A stretch of 25,753 nucleotides of DNA, taken from assembly GCA_964415045.1 (NCBI GenBank), contig CAYPZL010000067.1, forward strand, positions 1 to 25,753. The letters run 5' to 3'. A program made the position numbers and the translations under genes. Position 1 is the first letter of the stretch, and the number at the start of each line of letters is the position of its first letter. Origin of the DNA: CAYPZL01 sp964415045 (GTDB lineage: Bacteria; Planctomycetota; Phycisphaerae; Sedimentisphaerales; Anaerobacaceae). Shown here piece after piece: positions 13,393 to 21,633 of the stretch. Under the pieces are notes generated by a model. The model made no database searches and was not told the DNA's origin. It was given only the letters and a program-made list of their open reading frames with translations.

Positions 13393-16035
13393 TCAGTTGG
13401 TGTTTTGGCTGGTGGCGAGGTGTTTTTCGATGAAGGCGATTTTGGCGGCGGGTCCGCCGGCGTCGAAGGTGGTCCATTGGGTCGGCGCGGCGCCGGTGCG
13501 CTGGAAGCGCAGGAGCATCTCGATGTTTTGCCGCTCGATGGCGGCCATGCGATCGCGTTTGTGCTGGTAGTAGGCGTACTCGGCCCTGGCCTTTTCCGGC
13601 CAGGCGCCCGCCTCCAGGTAGGAGCCGCAATAGGGCACGCCTAAGTCGATCCAGCAGGCGATCCTGTCCAGCTCATCGGGGTCGAGGCGCACGCCCGCGT
13701 GGGCGTTGGCCAGCATCTCGTAGAGCCCGCTTTGCGTCGAGCCGGCCGAGCGCGGCGCCAGCATCGGCGGCGCCGACTGCGCCGTGACCCAGGAGACGAG
13801 ACGATTGGGTTGTCCCTGGATGCTGTCCTTCCAACGCTGCGGCCGGCCGGCCCGCGTCAGCGCGAGGTAGCTGTCGGACCAGTACCGCATCGCCGTGGGA
13901 TCGTGGTTCGGATGGCTCAACAGGCTGAATGCGCGCCCCTCGACGGGGTTGCTCCCGCTCTCGACGAGAGGACGATCCCAGTCGAGCCTTTGGTCGCGGT
14001 CGTCGTGACACGAGACGCAGCGCCGATCGAGGATCGGCTGAATCTCCTTGAGAAAGCTGAACCCGCGCGGCGGCCCGTAAAACCGGTCCAGCTCCTGCGC
14101 ACCGCGCTTCATCGCCAGGGTGTGGCTCTCGCGCGCGGGCGTGTCATGTTTGCCCTCGTGGCAGCCGACGCACGAGAATCTCTCGCCCGGCTGCAGGGTG
14201 GACCAGGACCGCATCGTCTGGACGGCGCGGTTGTGGCGGTCGAGCGCCTGGAAATAGACCGGCGTTCGAGCGGGGACCTTGAAGCAGGCCGAGCCGTCCT
14301 CGTAAACCGCCGCGTCGCCAAGCACGACCTTGACGTCCCAGCACCCGTTGCCGACCGACACCGGCGTGCTGGACAGCGCCGCGCCGCCTTCTCCCTCGCT
14401 GTAGTTGCGTCCAAACCCGGCCGCGCGATACTCGAGGGCCACGACGCGCAGCTTCGCGATCGTCCCCCGCGCCACGCCGGCTAATCCCGGACCGCGATAG
14501 ACATCCTGAACGTAGTAGACGCCCTCGGTCTGCGCGTGATCGACGGTGCTGCGCCGCGCGGGCGGAACGGGACGCTCCACGAGAGGCACCGGCTGGTTGC
14601 ACGAGATCTTCGCGTCCCAGGCCAAAAGCTCGCGCCGGCCCTCGACGTCCATGAAGTAGATCCCGTACGGGCGGGGGTACTGCCGGTTGGGACTGCCGAC
14701 GGGATCGCAGGTGACAAGGAAGTGTTCCTCGTCCAGCGGATAGGGGTACTGGAACTGGTCGCCATCCTGCCCGTAGGCGTCGATGCGGCGGGCGGGCGTC
14801 TCACGCGGGGGACAGATCAGTTGCACGCCGCTGGCTTCCTGCGTGCCGCGCCCGCAGTCGATCAGAATGAGCTTGCCGCGCTGGTGGCAGTGGTGTCCCG
14901 AGGCCACGGCGATGAGCTTGTGGCTGCCGGGGATGCCGCGCGCGTGCATGATCGTCGTGGGGAACCAGGAATTGTTGCCGTAGAACTCCGTCTGGGCGGT
15001 GCCGTCGTGGTTCATGACGAAGAGCGGCTGTGGGTAGATCTGGCCCCGGTCGTTGTAGTCCCAGCGCGTGTAGACGACGCGTCCGTCCGGAAGCACCTTC
15101 GGATAGTTCGTGTGGACCTGGTCGAAGGTGAGGCGCCGCAGGAACCGGCCGTCGCCGTCGCAGACGTAGAGGTTGGTCACGTCGGTCCACCAGCAATCCA
15201 CGATTTGCGCGCAACGCGTGGAGTTGAACAGGATGTTGCCGTCGGGCAGATAGACCGGCTCGACGTCGGCGAAGCCGAGGCCGAAGGTCAGTTGGCGGAG
15301 GTCTCCGGTTTCGACGTTCAGTTCGTAGATGTGGAAATCGTCCTCGTAGGCCGTGTCGCGGCGCGAGAAGAGGATGCGTTTGCCGTCGTAGGAGACGTCC
15401 GGATCGCGAATGAGACCGTCCGGTTCCTCAAGCAAAGTGCGGCTGGTGGTCGAGCCGTCCGCCGATACCTCCAGCACGCAGAGCGCCGCGCCCATCCGCC
15501 AGTCCGCGTTGCCCCGCTTTCGCTCGGGGTATTGCGAGTCCGTGGGATTCTCCGTGTAGGCGTAATGACTTCCGCCCAAGTTGTAGTGCTTGGTGTAGAC
15601 AATGCGCGGGTACGTCGCCACAAGCGGGCCCAGCCGCTCGCTGCGCCGCCGGCGGCACGCCTTCCGGTACAGCGTGCGCCACGCGGGACTGTTGCCGGGC
15701 ACGTTTTGCGTGCGAAGTTGCTCCATCTTCCGTCGAAATTCCCCGGCCGCTTGCCGGGCGCCCCGGCGCTGAAGTTCGAGCAACACCTTCTCCACCATGG
15801 CCGACTCGATCGCGGCCCCGTCGCCGCTGCGAAAGCACGCCGAGACGTCCGGACCATGGTCCTGCATCATCCAGTCCTTCTCCATCACCTCGGCGGGAAC
15901 CCCCGCAACGTACCGGTCGGCGTCCCGGGAGAGACGCAATTCCGCCGCGTGGCCGTGCGCAAGACTCGATGCAATCAGAAGGAGGGCCAAAACGAAAGTG
16001 GTCGTGCGGACAATATGGTTCTGACTTCGGTGCAT
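13393..16035 (-). CDS. Secreted HZS-alpha-like di-haem protein
   Basis: A large exported protein (880 residues from ATG 16035; an in-frame ATG at 16047 is also possible, and AGGAG lies 3 bases before 16035). The signal peptide is clear (TTFVLALLLIASSLAHGHA). Residues of about 190-450 form TolB-like repeats (DPDVSYDGKRILFSRRD, DVEPVYLPDGNILFNST), suggesting a beta-propeller. The stretch FGRNYSEGEGGAALSSTPVS to FKVPARTPVYFQALD resembles the middle domain of the hydrazine synthase alpha subunit. Two c-type haem motifs follow, CVGCH (626-630 counted from 16047) and CVSCH (677-681). This domain family is widespread in PVC bacteria without anammox, so hydrazine synthesis must not be assumed; a periplasmic redox or polymer-linked role is possible. 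Confidence 0.85.
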   Translation of the reverse strand: MHRSQNHIVRTTTFVLALLLIASSLAHGHAAELRLSRDADRYVAGVPAEVMEKDWMMQDHGPDVSACFRSGDGAAIESAMVEKVLLELQRRGARQAAGEFRRKMEQLRTQNVPGNSPAWRTLYRKACRRRRSERLGPLVATYPRIVYTKHYNLGGSHYAYTENPTDSQYPERKRGNADWRMGAALCVLEVSADGSTTSRTLLEEPDGLIRDPDVSYDGKRILFSRRDTAYEDDFHIYELNVETGDLRQLTFGLGFADVEPVYLPDGNILFNSTRCAQIVDCWWTDVTNLYVCDGDGRFLRRLTFDQVHTNYPKVLPDGRVVYTRWDYNDRGQIYPQPLFVMNHDGTAQTEFYGNNSWFPTTIMHARGIPGSHKLIAVASGHHCHQRGKLILIDCGRGTQEASGVQLICPPRETPARRIDAYGQDGDQFQYPYPLDEEHFLVTCDPVGSPNRQYPRPYGIYFMDVEGRRELLAWDAKISCNQPVPLVERPVPPARRSTVDHAQTEGVYYVQDVYRGPGLAGVARGTIAKLRVVALEYRAAGFGRNYSEGEGGAALSSTPVSVGNGCWDVKVVLGDAAVYEDGSACFKVPARTPVYFQALDRHNRAVQTMRSWSTLQPGERFSCVGCHEGKHDTPARESHTLAMKRGAQELDRFYGPPRGFSFLKEIQPILDRRCVSCHDDRDQRLDWDRPLVESGSNPVEGRAFSLLSHPNHDPTAMRYWSDSYLALTRAGRPQRWKDSIQGQPNRLVSWVTAQSAPPMLAPRSAGSTQSGLYEMLANAHAGVRLDPDELDRIACWIDLGVPYCGSYLEAGAWPEKARAEYAYYQHKRDRMAAIERQNIEMLLRFQRTGAAPTQWTTFDAGGPAAKIAFIEKHLATSQNTN

Positions 16036-16119
16036 AGGCTCCTGCATCCCCCGGCTGGGAGGTTAATCCGTGACGCCAACGTTCACCACCGAACGAGACC
16101 CGCGTCACAGGCGCCTTCC

Positions 16120-16148
16120 AGCATACCACAATCGCCCCGAAACCTGAA
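16120..16148 (-). promoter_or_regulatory. Possible promoter of the di-haem protein gene
   Basis: On the minus strand TTCAGG (16148-16143) and TATGCT (16125-16120, preceded by TGG) are spaced 17 bases apart. The -35 match is weak. Confidence 0.35.
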
Positions 16149-16186
16149 TACTCTCGCCGATCCCCCGTCCCCTTGGATACCGTTCT

Positions 16187-16223
16187 TCGTTGGCCCTCAG
16201 GTGGCGGCGTCAAGTCCGCAGGA
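16187..16223 (+). repeat. Imperfect direct repeat, left copy
   Basis: TTCGT..., TGGCGGCG, TCAAGTCCGCA here matches TTCGT..., TGGCGGCG, ATG, TCAAGTCTGCA at about 17194-17230, roughly 30 of 37 positions with a 3-base gap. The two copies bracket about 1 kb carrying two orphan genes. Confidence 0.5.
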
Positions 16224-16273
16224 CGTGGCGATGGTATAACGCCCGGGGAACCTGTAGGGTGAACTTGGCGGAT

Positions 16274-16651
16274 ATGTCGCTTGAGTCCCTAAAGGACCTT
16301 TGTATACAGAAGGTACCACTTGATGAGATACTCGCAGAGCGCAAGCTCGATGAGTGGCTATCGTGGGGTATCGGCTTCGGCGCAGCGTATCCGCAACTTC
16401 TTCAAGACCTTTGGGTGAAAACGTTCGAGAACGTGGACGAAGAGGCTTGGACGCGGGCACGGTCTCATGGCGTGGCATTGCCGGAAAGGCCCACGGCGCT
16501 CCCACTCAACGATATGCAGAGAGTCGTCTTGGCTGACGTGGCCATATATACGCAGAAGTACTTCGCGGACCTACTCGAACCACTTGGCTTGACAGTACCC
16601 CAATCTCTCCGCGCTCGGGCGGGTGGCACGACGTCAGAGTCTCCCAAATGA
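16274..16651 (+). CDS. Hypothetical protein, orphan
   Basis: A 125-residue soluble protein from ATG 16274; GTG at 16259 is an alternative. It begins MSLESLKDLCIQKVPLDEIL and contains WLSWGIGFGAAYPQLLQDLW and a helical AIYTQKYFADLLEPLGL near the C-terminus. I do not recognise the family. There is a -10-like TATAAC at 16235-16240 but no convincing -35. The codon use seems less GC-rich than in neighbouring housekeeping genes. It converges with the next minus-strand gene. Confidence 0.55.
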   Translation: MSLESLKDLCIQKVPLDEILAERKLDEWLSWGIGFGAAYPQLLQDLWVKTFENVDEEAWTRARSHGVALPERPTALPLNDMQRVVLADVAIYTQKYFADLLEPLGLTVPQSLRARAGGTTSESPK

Positions 16652-16727
16652 GGCCAAGGGCGAACTTCGAGGTTTTGAGATCCTGGGCAAGCGTACGTCC
16701 TTTCACGCTGTGCAACCGCATATTTGA

Positions 16728-17060
16728 CTAATCCTGCGTTCTCTCGCGTTCGATTTCGGCGGCGTATCGGCGCTCCGCTCGGTAATAGCCCCAGCAGTCC
16801 TTCATGAACGGACCGGGAACCAACTCGTCGCTTTCCTCCTCAATACGCACGATGGGTCCATTGCCCCATTGTGCCTTGAAGTCGTGAGCATGAGCATGCA
16901 GGCAATTGACTGCTTTCGCCAAGGCCTTTTCGCTGTCAAATCCCAGTTCTTTCAGCAATTCCTCGGTAATGCGATATGGCCCTATACTCTTGTCTCTGCG
17001 GGCTTTGTCCGCCAGTTTTTGAAGCAGTAGCTCAGCGTCGGGCGAAAGGTCTGGTATCAT
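16728..17060 (-). CDS. Hypothetical protein, orphan
   Basis: A 110-residue protein from ATG 17060, where a full GGAGG lies 6 bases upstream (minus strand); longer in-frame extensions lack such a site. The N-terminal half is helical (DAELLLQKLADKARRD, then RITEELLKELGFDSEKALAKAV, which could be a winged-helix-like fold), and the C-terminus is charged with aromatic residues (KDCWGYYRAERRYAAEIERE). I do not recognise the family. It is convergent with the preceding plus-strand orphan gene. Confidence 0.65.
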   Translation of the reverse strand: MIPDLSPDAELLLQKLADKARRDKSIGPYRITEELLKELGFDSEKALAKAVNCLHAHAHDFKAQWGNGPIVRIEEESDELVPGPFMKDCWGYYRAERRYAAEIERERTQD

Positions 17061-17193
17061 CTTCAACCTCCTATGATTGTGGCTTTCCTCTTGGGCACAA
17101 AGTCCCTGGAAGCACTCTCGCAAAAATACACGTCGTATACTCTATCGGCCATGATCCGATCGCACTTGAGGCAAGACGACCGATTCCTTCGTT

Positions 17194-17230
17194 TTCGTCA
17201 GTCCTCTGTTGGCGGCGATGTCAAGTCTGC
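17194..17230 (+). repeat. Imperfect direct repeat, right copy
   Basis: Partner of the copy at 16187-16223, in the same orientation, about 1 kb away. It lies just downstream of the sulfatase stop codon (minus-strand gene). Confidence 0.5.
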
Positions 17231-17247
17231 AACCAGGATCGGTTGGG

Positions 17248-18639
17248 CTATTGTTGCCCTGGCCATTTGGGGCCCTCGGCGTCGATTTGGGCGTGGAGGG
17301 TTTTGAGGGCGTCTTTCATTCGGGCCAGACGGCGCGGCTGGGACCGGGACAGGTCGTTCTTTTCGGTTGGGTCTTCCTTGAGGTTGTAGAGCTCGAACTG
17401 TGTCAGCGCGGTGTCGGCGATGATCTTCCAGTGACCCCGGCGCATGGCGACGGTGAACGGCTTGCTGATGGCGCGGTCGTAACGCCAGTAGAGCGGGACG
17501 GTGCGCTTGAGCTTCTCGTTTCGGAAGATCGGCAGGATGCTGGTCCCGTCGATGGGGCGGTCCGTGGGCACCTCGGCGCCGGCGATGTCGCAGAGCGTGG
17601 GCAGAACGTCGGTCCCGTTGACCGGTTCGCTGCAAACGGCGCCGGGCCTGGCCTTTCCGGGCCAGCGGATGATGCCGGGCACGCGGATGCCGCCTTCGTA
17701 CACGTGCAGCTTCATCCCGCGCAGCGGCCCGGGCGAGCCGAACGAGCGGTGGGCGCCGCGGTAGCGGTTGAGCGTCTCGGGCCCGTTGTCACTGGTGAAC
17801 ATGACGAACGTCTCGTTGCGCAGGCCCATATCGTCGAGATTCTGCATGAGCCGGCCGAACTCGTGGTCCATCTGCGTGACGTTGCCGTAGTAGATCGCTT
17901 CCTTGTGCCCTTTGTACATCTGCATAAACTCGGGACCCGTGGCGATGGGCTCGTGCGGCGCGTGGAACCATACGAACAGGCAGAACGGTTTGGTGCGATC
18001 CCACCCGTCGCGGAGCCAGTCGATGGCTTCCTGGACGATCAGCGTGGAGGAATAGCCTTTCAGCGGCCCCACACGCGCGCCGTCGCGAACGAAGTTGTTC
18101 GGGTTGTGGTGTGTCGGAAGGGCGTTGTTCTGCGTGGAGAACCAGTGGTCGAATCCGTGATCGCCGGGCTGGGGCTGCTCGGCGGAGTTGAATTTGCCGT
18201 TGCAGTGCCATTTCCCGCAGTGACAGGTGGCGTAGCCCCGATCGCGTAGCAGCGTGGCGACGGTGATCTCCTTGCGGGCCAGGTGCATGGGATTGTTGGC
18301 GGGGATCCAGTCGTAGACGCCGCAGCGGTAGGGGGTGCGTCCGGTCAGCATGCCGGCTCGCGCCGGCGAGCACACCGGGGCGGCCGCGTAGCAATCCGTC
18401 AACCGCATCCCCTCGGCCGCGAGCCGGTCCAGGTTCGGCGTCCGGATGTGCGGATGCCCGTAGCAGGCCAGGTCGCCGTACCCCAGATCGTCGCATAACG
18501 CGATGATGATATTCGTTCTTTTGCCGGGGCCGCGCAAGGATGCGAATGAGCCTGTGCTGTTGTACGCCGCGATAGCGAGCGACGCGCCGCCGAGACCGAT
18601 AATCCGAAGGAAATCGCGCCGGCTCACATCTGTCCCCAT
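17248..18639 (-). CDS. Tat-exported sulfatase
   Basis: A 463-residue arylsulfatase-type hydrolase from ATG 18639 (AGGA upstream at 6-7 bases). The twin-arginine signal SRRDFLRIIGLGGASLAIAA (6-25) marks Tat export. Calcium ligands CDDLGYGD (49-56) and the active-site motif C90-S-P-A-R94 (with PVC before and AGMLTG after) are present; Cys90 must be converted to formylglycine by a maturase that is not in this window. GKWH and the TSDNGPE metal motif follow. Large sulfatase families are typical of planctomycetes that degrade sulfated polysaccharides. The substrate cannot be predicted. It lies on the same strand as the di-haem protein gene, but over 1 kb away with its own promoter. Confidence 0.93.
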   Translation of the reverse strand: MGTDVSRRDFLRIIGLGGASLAIAAYNSTGSFASLRGPGKRTNIIIALCDDLGYGDLACYGHPHIRTPNLDRLAAEGMRLTDCYAAAPVCSPARAGMLTGRTPYRCGVYDWIPANNPMHLARKEITVATLLRDRGYATCHCGKWHCNGKFNSAEQPQPGDHGFDHWFSTQNNALPTHHNPNNFVRDGARVGPLKGYSSTLIVQEAIDWLRDGWDRTKPFCLFVWFHAPHEPIATGPEFMQMYKGHKEAIYYGNVTQMDHEFGRLMQNLDDMGLRNETFVMFTSDNGPETLNRYRGAHRSFGSPGPLRGMKLHVYEGGIRVPGIIRWPGKARPGAVCSEPVNGTDVLPTLCDIAGAEVPTDRPIDGTSILPIFRNEKLKRTVPLYWRYDRAISKPFTVAMRRGHWKIIADTALTQFELYNLKEDPTEKNDLSRSQPRRLARMKDALKTLHAQIDAEGPKWPGQQ

Positions 18640-18700
18640 AGTTGTCCTCACTCTCGAAAGTGTTAGCAACGTCGTTGTGGATTGCGGTGGACCAGCGTAC

Positions 18701-18729
18701 ACTATATGCGTTTGGCGTGGCAATTGCAA
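18701..18729 (-). promoter_or_regulatory. Predicted promoter of the sulfatase gene
   Basis: On the minus strand TTGCAA (18729-18724) and TATAGT (18706-18701) are spaced exactly 17 bases apart. The start would be near 18694, giving a leader of about 55 bases. Confidence 0.55.
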
Positions 18730-19054
18730 GGTCGCCGGCTCGGCGTTTTCGGCGTTACCAGTACTGGAAGACTACAAAAAGCGAGCGGTGCCAATGCACG
18801 GGTTTTCCACAAAACCAACTTGCGACGTGCAAAACTTGTTAGCAACAAATTTTTTTCGTGCGCAAAGTCAGTGCTTTCAAGTCACTCTATGACGTGGAAA
18901 AGAAACGAGCCAAATACGTGTTGATTTGCTCGCGCTCTTCCAAATAATAGCAGCAGTAGTGTTTGGCTTTCGTTAGAGGCCCAGGACCTTTCCTGGGAAT
19001 GAAATGTGTGGTGGCGATAACAGTGCCGTTATTGGTACTGCCAGGGAGATCTTG
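18730..19054. other. dnaA upstream region, candidate origin
   Basis: This non-coding stretch contains a DnaA-box match TTTTCCACA (18803-18811), fitting TTWTNCACA, and a one-mismatch copy in reverse (CGTGGAAAA, 18893-18901). A T-run (about 18848-18856) and an AT-rich stretch lie between and after. A TTGATT (18921-18926) 18 bases from TAATAG (18945-18950) could be the dnaA promoter. Only two boxes are seen, so an origin is a possibility rather than a firm call; autoregulation of dnaA by DnaA would give the same pattern. Confidence 0.35.
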
Positions 19055-20524
19055 ATGCAGGGTACAATCACGGATGATGCTTCCCGGGCAACGGGGTCCG
19101 AGGTGACCGCGATCACGGAGGCGCTGGCCGAGCGAATCGGCCGGCAGAAGTACAAGATTTGGTTCCAGAGCTGTGCACGTTTTTCGCTGGAGGAGGGATA
19201 CCTCAAGGTAGGCGTTCCGAATCCCTTTCTGGCCGGCTGGCTGGAGGGGCATTTCGCGCGGGACATCCGGCTGGCCGCCCAGTCGGTCATGGGGAGACCG
19301 CTGGAGCTGTCTTTCGTGATCGACCCGGAGCTTTCCGGAAACCGGCGGCGCAGCCCCGTGGATACGAAAGCGGATGCCGGGACAGAGACCCGGCGCGAAT
19401 CGCACGGCGCCAAGCCCCGTGCCGCGGCGCGCCGGAATACAAACCTGAAGCTGACTTTGGACACCTTCGTCGTTGGTGCATCGAACGAGTTGGCGCACAG
19501 CGCGGCGCGTGCGGTGGTTCGGGAGCAGCAGAGCCCGTTCAATCCTTTGTTCATTCACGGCGGATACGGCGTCGGCAAAACCCATCTGTTGCAGGGAATC
19601 TGCAACGGCGTGGCCGAAACCAGGCCTCGCACCAAGAGGCTTTATCTGTCGGCCGAAGATTTCGCCAATCAATTCGTGCTGGCCTTGAAGACGAAGAAGC
19701 TGGAGGCTTTTCGGCGTCGCATGAGGCAAACGGATTTGCTGGCGATTGACGACGTACACTTCCTGGCCAGCAAGCCGTCGACCCAGGAGGAGTTCCTGCA
19801 CACGTTCAACACGATCAACCTCGCAGGAAAGCAGGTGGTCCTGGTTTCGGATGCCCATCCCAAGATGATCGGGCAGTTGTCGGAGAAGCTGGTCAATCGT
19901 TTCGTCTCGGGCATGGTGGTCAAGATCGAAGCGCCGGATTTCCAGACGCGTTGCGAGATCTGCCGCCAGTATTCGCGCCGGATGATGACCGGGGCGCTCT
20001 CACGAGGCCGCAAGAAGACGGTGCGCGAGTTGCCCGAGGAGATCGTCCGCTACGTGGCCGAGCGCGTGCGGACGAACGTGCGCGAGCTGGAAGGGGCGCT
20101 GACCCGGCTGATCGCCTACGCGGCGCTGCAGAACGAGAAGCTGACGCTGGCCACGGCCGAAGCGGTCCTGGCCGAGCACATCGAGCGGTGCGACCCGATT
20201 GTTCACGTCTCCGATATTGAGGCGGCCGTCGGCGGGTATTTCGGCGTCACGCCCGCCAGTCTCCACTCCTCCAAGAAGAGCCGCAAAATCTCGCTGGCCC
20301 GGCACTTCAGCATGTACCTGACGCGAAAGCACACGAACATGTCGTCCTCGGAGGTCGGCCGGCACATGGGCAACAAGAACCACGCTACCGTCCTGGTCGC
20401 CTGCAAGAAGATCGAGGGCCTGCTCAAAGACAACGCCGAAATCAACTGGCCCGGCCCCAACGGAAACAAGGTTGTCAGGGCCCGGACCATCCTGGCCCAA
20501 CTGGAAGACAGCGTCTCCCGCTGA
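19055..20524 (+). CDS. dnaA: Chromosomal replication initiator DnaA
   Basis: DnaA binds origin boxes and opens the duplex. The 489-residue protein starts at ATG 19055, where AGGGAG (19043-19048) lies 6 bases upstream; an upstream in-frame ATG at 19004 lacks a site. Domain I is at about 15-90 (ERIGRQKYKIWFQSCARFSL), followed by a variable linker. The AAA+ domain has Walker A GGYGVGKT (about 169-176) and Walker B LLAIDDVHF (about 228-236). The C-terminal DNA-binding domain (about 395-489) carries the DnaA signature region (ISLARHFSMYLTRKHTNMSS, GNKNHATVLVACKKI). dnaN is not downstream, unlike the usual dnaA-dnaN pair. Confidence 0.95.
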   Translation: MQGTITDDASRATGSEVTAITEALAERIGRQKYKIWFQSCARFSLEEGYLKVGVPNPFLAGWLEGHFARDIRLAAQSVMGRPLELSFVIDPELSGNRRRSPVDTKADAGTETRRESHGAKPRAAARRNTNLKLTLDTFVVGASNELAHSAARAVVREQQSPFNPLFIHGGYGVGKTHLLQGICNGVAETRPRTKRLYLSAEDFANQFVLALKTKKLEAFRRRMRQTDLLAIDDVHFLASKPSTQEEFLHTFNTINLAGKQVVLVSDAHPKMIGQLSEKLVNRFVSGMVVKIEAPDFQTRCEICRQYSRRMMTGALSRGRKKTVRELPEEIVRYVAERVRTNVRELEGALTRLIAYAALQNEKLTLATAEAVLAEHIERCDPIVHVSDIEAAVGGYFGVTPASLHSSKKSRKISLARHFSMYLTRKHTNMSSSEVGRHMGNKNHATVLVACKKIEGLLKDNAEINWPGPNGNKVVRARTILAQLEDSVSR

Positions 20525-20626
20525 GTCCCAGGATGGGCTTGGGCCCACGCGGACGACGGCCCATCGGAACAAGCCGCAAGCGCAACTGCGCCCTGATACG
20601 GATTCTGAGTGATTCGCGAGCAGCAT

Positions 20627-20726
20627 GTCATCCTGAACGTAGCGCAGCGAAGTGAAGGATCCGGGCTGCGGGCTTGAAGTACTTCTCGTTCGAAGGCCAG
20701 ATCCTTCGCCTGCGGCTCAGGATGAC
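20627..20726 (+). repeat. GTCATCCTGA inverted-repeat family, full copy A
   Basis: GTCATCCTGA (20627-20636) and TCAGGATGAC (20717-20726) are perfect 10-bp inverted ends. Inner arms (GCGAAGTGAAGGATC, AGATCCTTCGCC) also pair, so the whole 100 bases can fold into one long hairpin. The element lies in the dnaA-downstream gap. Confidence 0.85.
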
Positions 20727-20748
20727 ACCGTCTTATCCCACAAGGATT

Positions 20749-21219
20749 ATGTCTCATTCGAGTAACGGGAAGGGCGGTCAGGCGGTTCTTTGTGGCGTTT
20801 GTGGCGCGGGGATTGTAGAATCAACCGCATGCGGCACGTTCCGTAACGACCATTACGACAGATGCTTTCGGCGGAACGGGAGTGCTTGGAGAAGCGTTGA
20901 ACGGATCGCCGCGAGCTTCTGCTATCTGTTCGCGATGATCGTGGGCGCCAAGGTGCTGTTCGATCTGCGCCACGACATCCTCTCGCTGTCGGCGCTGCTG
21001 GATGCGAAGCATTGGATGCGCGGCGGCATGTGGGGTGGGCTGCTGGCTTATCTGGTCCTGGCGGTCCCGGTCGTTTCGCTGCTCTCGCGGAAGAAACGCG
21101 CCGCACTGGACCTGGTCGCTCAGGCCATCCCGATGATTACGGAACGGTCGGGGACGCCGAGAAATCGAACGACGGATCACGGGCCCCGGTCTTCAAGGCC
21201 AATGCGGAGTCTGTCATGA
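20749..21219 (+). CDS. Hypothetical small membrane protein
   Basis: Open frame of 156 residues if started at ATG 20749 (AAGGA close upstream); the true start could be later (ATG 20935). Two hydrophobic segments are clear: IAASFCYLFAMIVGAKVLF and GGLLAYLVLAVPVVSLLS, followed by a basic stretch (RKKRA). I do not recognise the family. Its TGA overlaps the ATG of the next gene (ATGA at 21216-21219), which argues that both are real and translationally coupled. The N-terminal part, next to the repeat, is doubtful. Confidence 0.4.
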   Translation: MSHSSNGKGGQAVLCGVCGAGIVESTACGTFRNDHYDRCFRRNGSAWRSVERIAASFCYLFAMIVGAKVLFDLRHDILSLSALLDAKHWMRGGMWGGLLAYLVLAVPVVSLLSRKKRAALDLVAQAIPMITERSGTPRNRTTDHGPRSSRPMRSLS

Positions 21220-21425
21220 CCATAGTAAAAGTAGGCGATTGCACGTACATCAACGTCGACCGGATGACCCACGTCGAGCCGGGACGCAAGGGAAAACTCG
21301 TCGTCCATTTCGCCGTCGGAGGCGGCGACGTCGCCGGCCCCTCCTGCCGCATCACCCTGGAGCAGGACGAGGCCACACGCTTCAAACAATGGCTCGACGC
21401 GCACACCGCAAGCGCTTGCGGCTGA
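21216..21425 (+). CDS. Small hypothetical protein, coupled to membrane protein
   Basis: A 69-residue protein (MTIVKVGDCTYINVDRMTHV, then KLVVHFAVGGGDVAGPSCRI and an EATRFKQWLD helix). GGAG precedes the ATG by about 7 bases and the gene overlaps its upstream neighbour by 4 bases. The strand-rich first half and a short C-terminal helix look like a compact single domain. No family is recognised. Confidence 0.6.
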   Translation: MTIVKVGDCTYINVDRMTHVEPGRKGKLVVHFAVGGGDVAGPSCRITLEQDEATRFKQWLDAHTASACG

Positions 21426-21633
21426 CGCCAAGAACGGTCACAGGCGAGAAGGCGATGTGCCCCACGACGGTTCCGTCGATCTCAGCGACCAGCGAAATCG
21501 TCAGGGCGCCGGCGGCTCGCAGAGCATTGACGATGAACTGCTCCGTCTGGTGGCTGATCGGATGATTCTCGAAAGCCAGTCGGGTGACCTCGAATATCGC
21601 CTCGATATCCGAGTCTCTCTCGCTGCGGATAAT
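21421..21633 (-). pseudogene. GNAT N-acetyltransferase fragment
   Basis: On the minus strand from 21633 to 21421 a 71-codon stretch without stops reads IIRSERDSDIEAIFEVTRLA, then FENHPISHQTEQFIVNALRA, LTISLVAEIDGTVVGHIAFS and PVT. This is the N-terminal half of a YhbS-like GNAT acetyltransferase. No start codon is left in frame (TGA lies eight codons upstream), and the part with the acetyl-CoA loop (about the second half) is missing. It reads in antisense to the end of the preceding gene by only a few bases. The repeat at 21678-21803 sits directly upstream of the broken start. Confidence 0.75.

Noticed and set aside
13393..16035. True hydrazine synthase alpha subunit (anammox)
   Set aside because: No beta/gamma subunits or other anammox genes are present, and this domain is widespread in non-anammox PVC bacteria.
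14536..16239. Long open frame (about 567 codons) on the plus strand opposite the di-haem gene
   Set aside because: Antisense shadow of a gene with clear motifs; it shows no recognisable domain.
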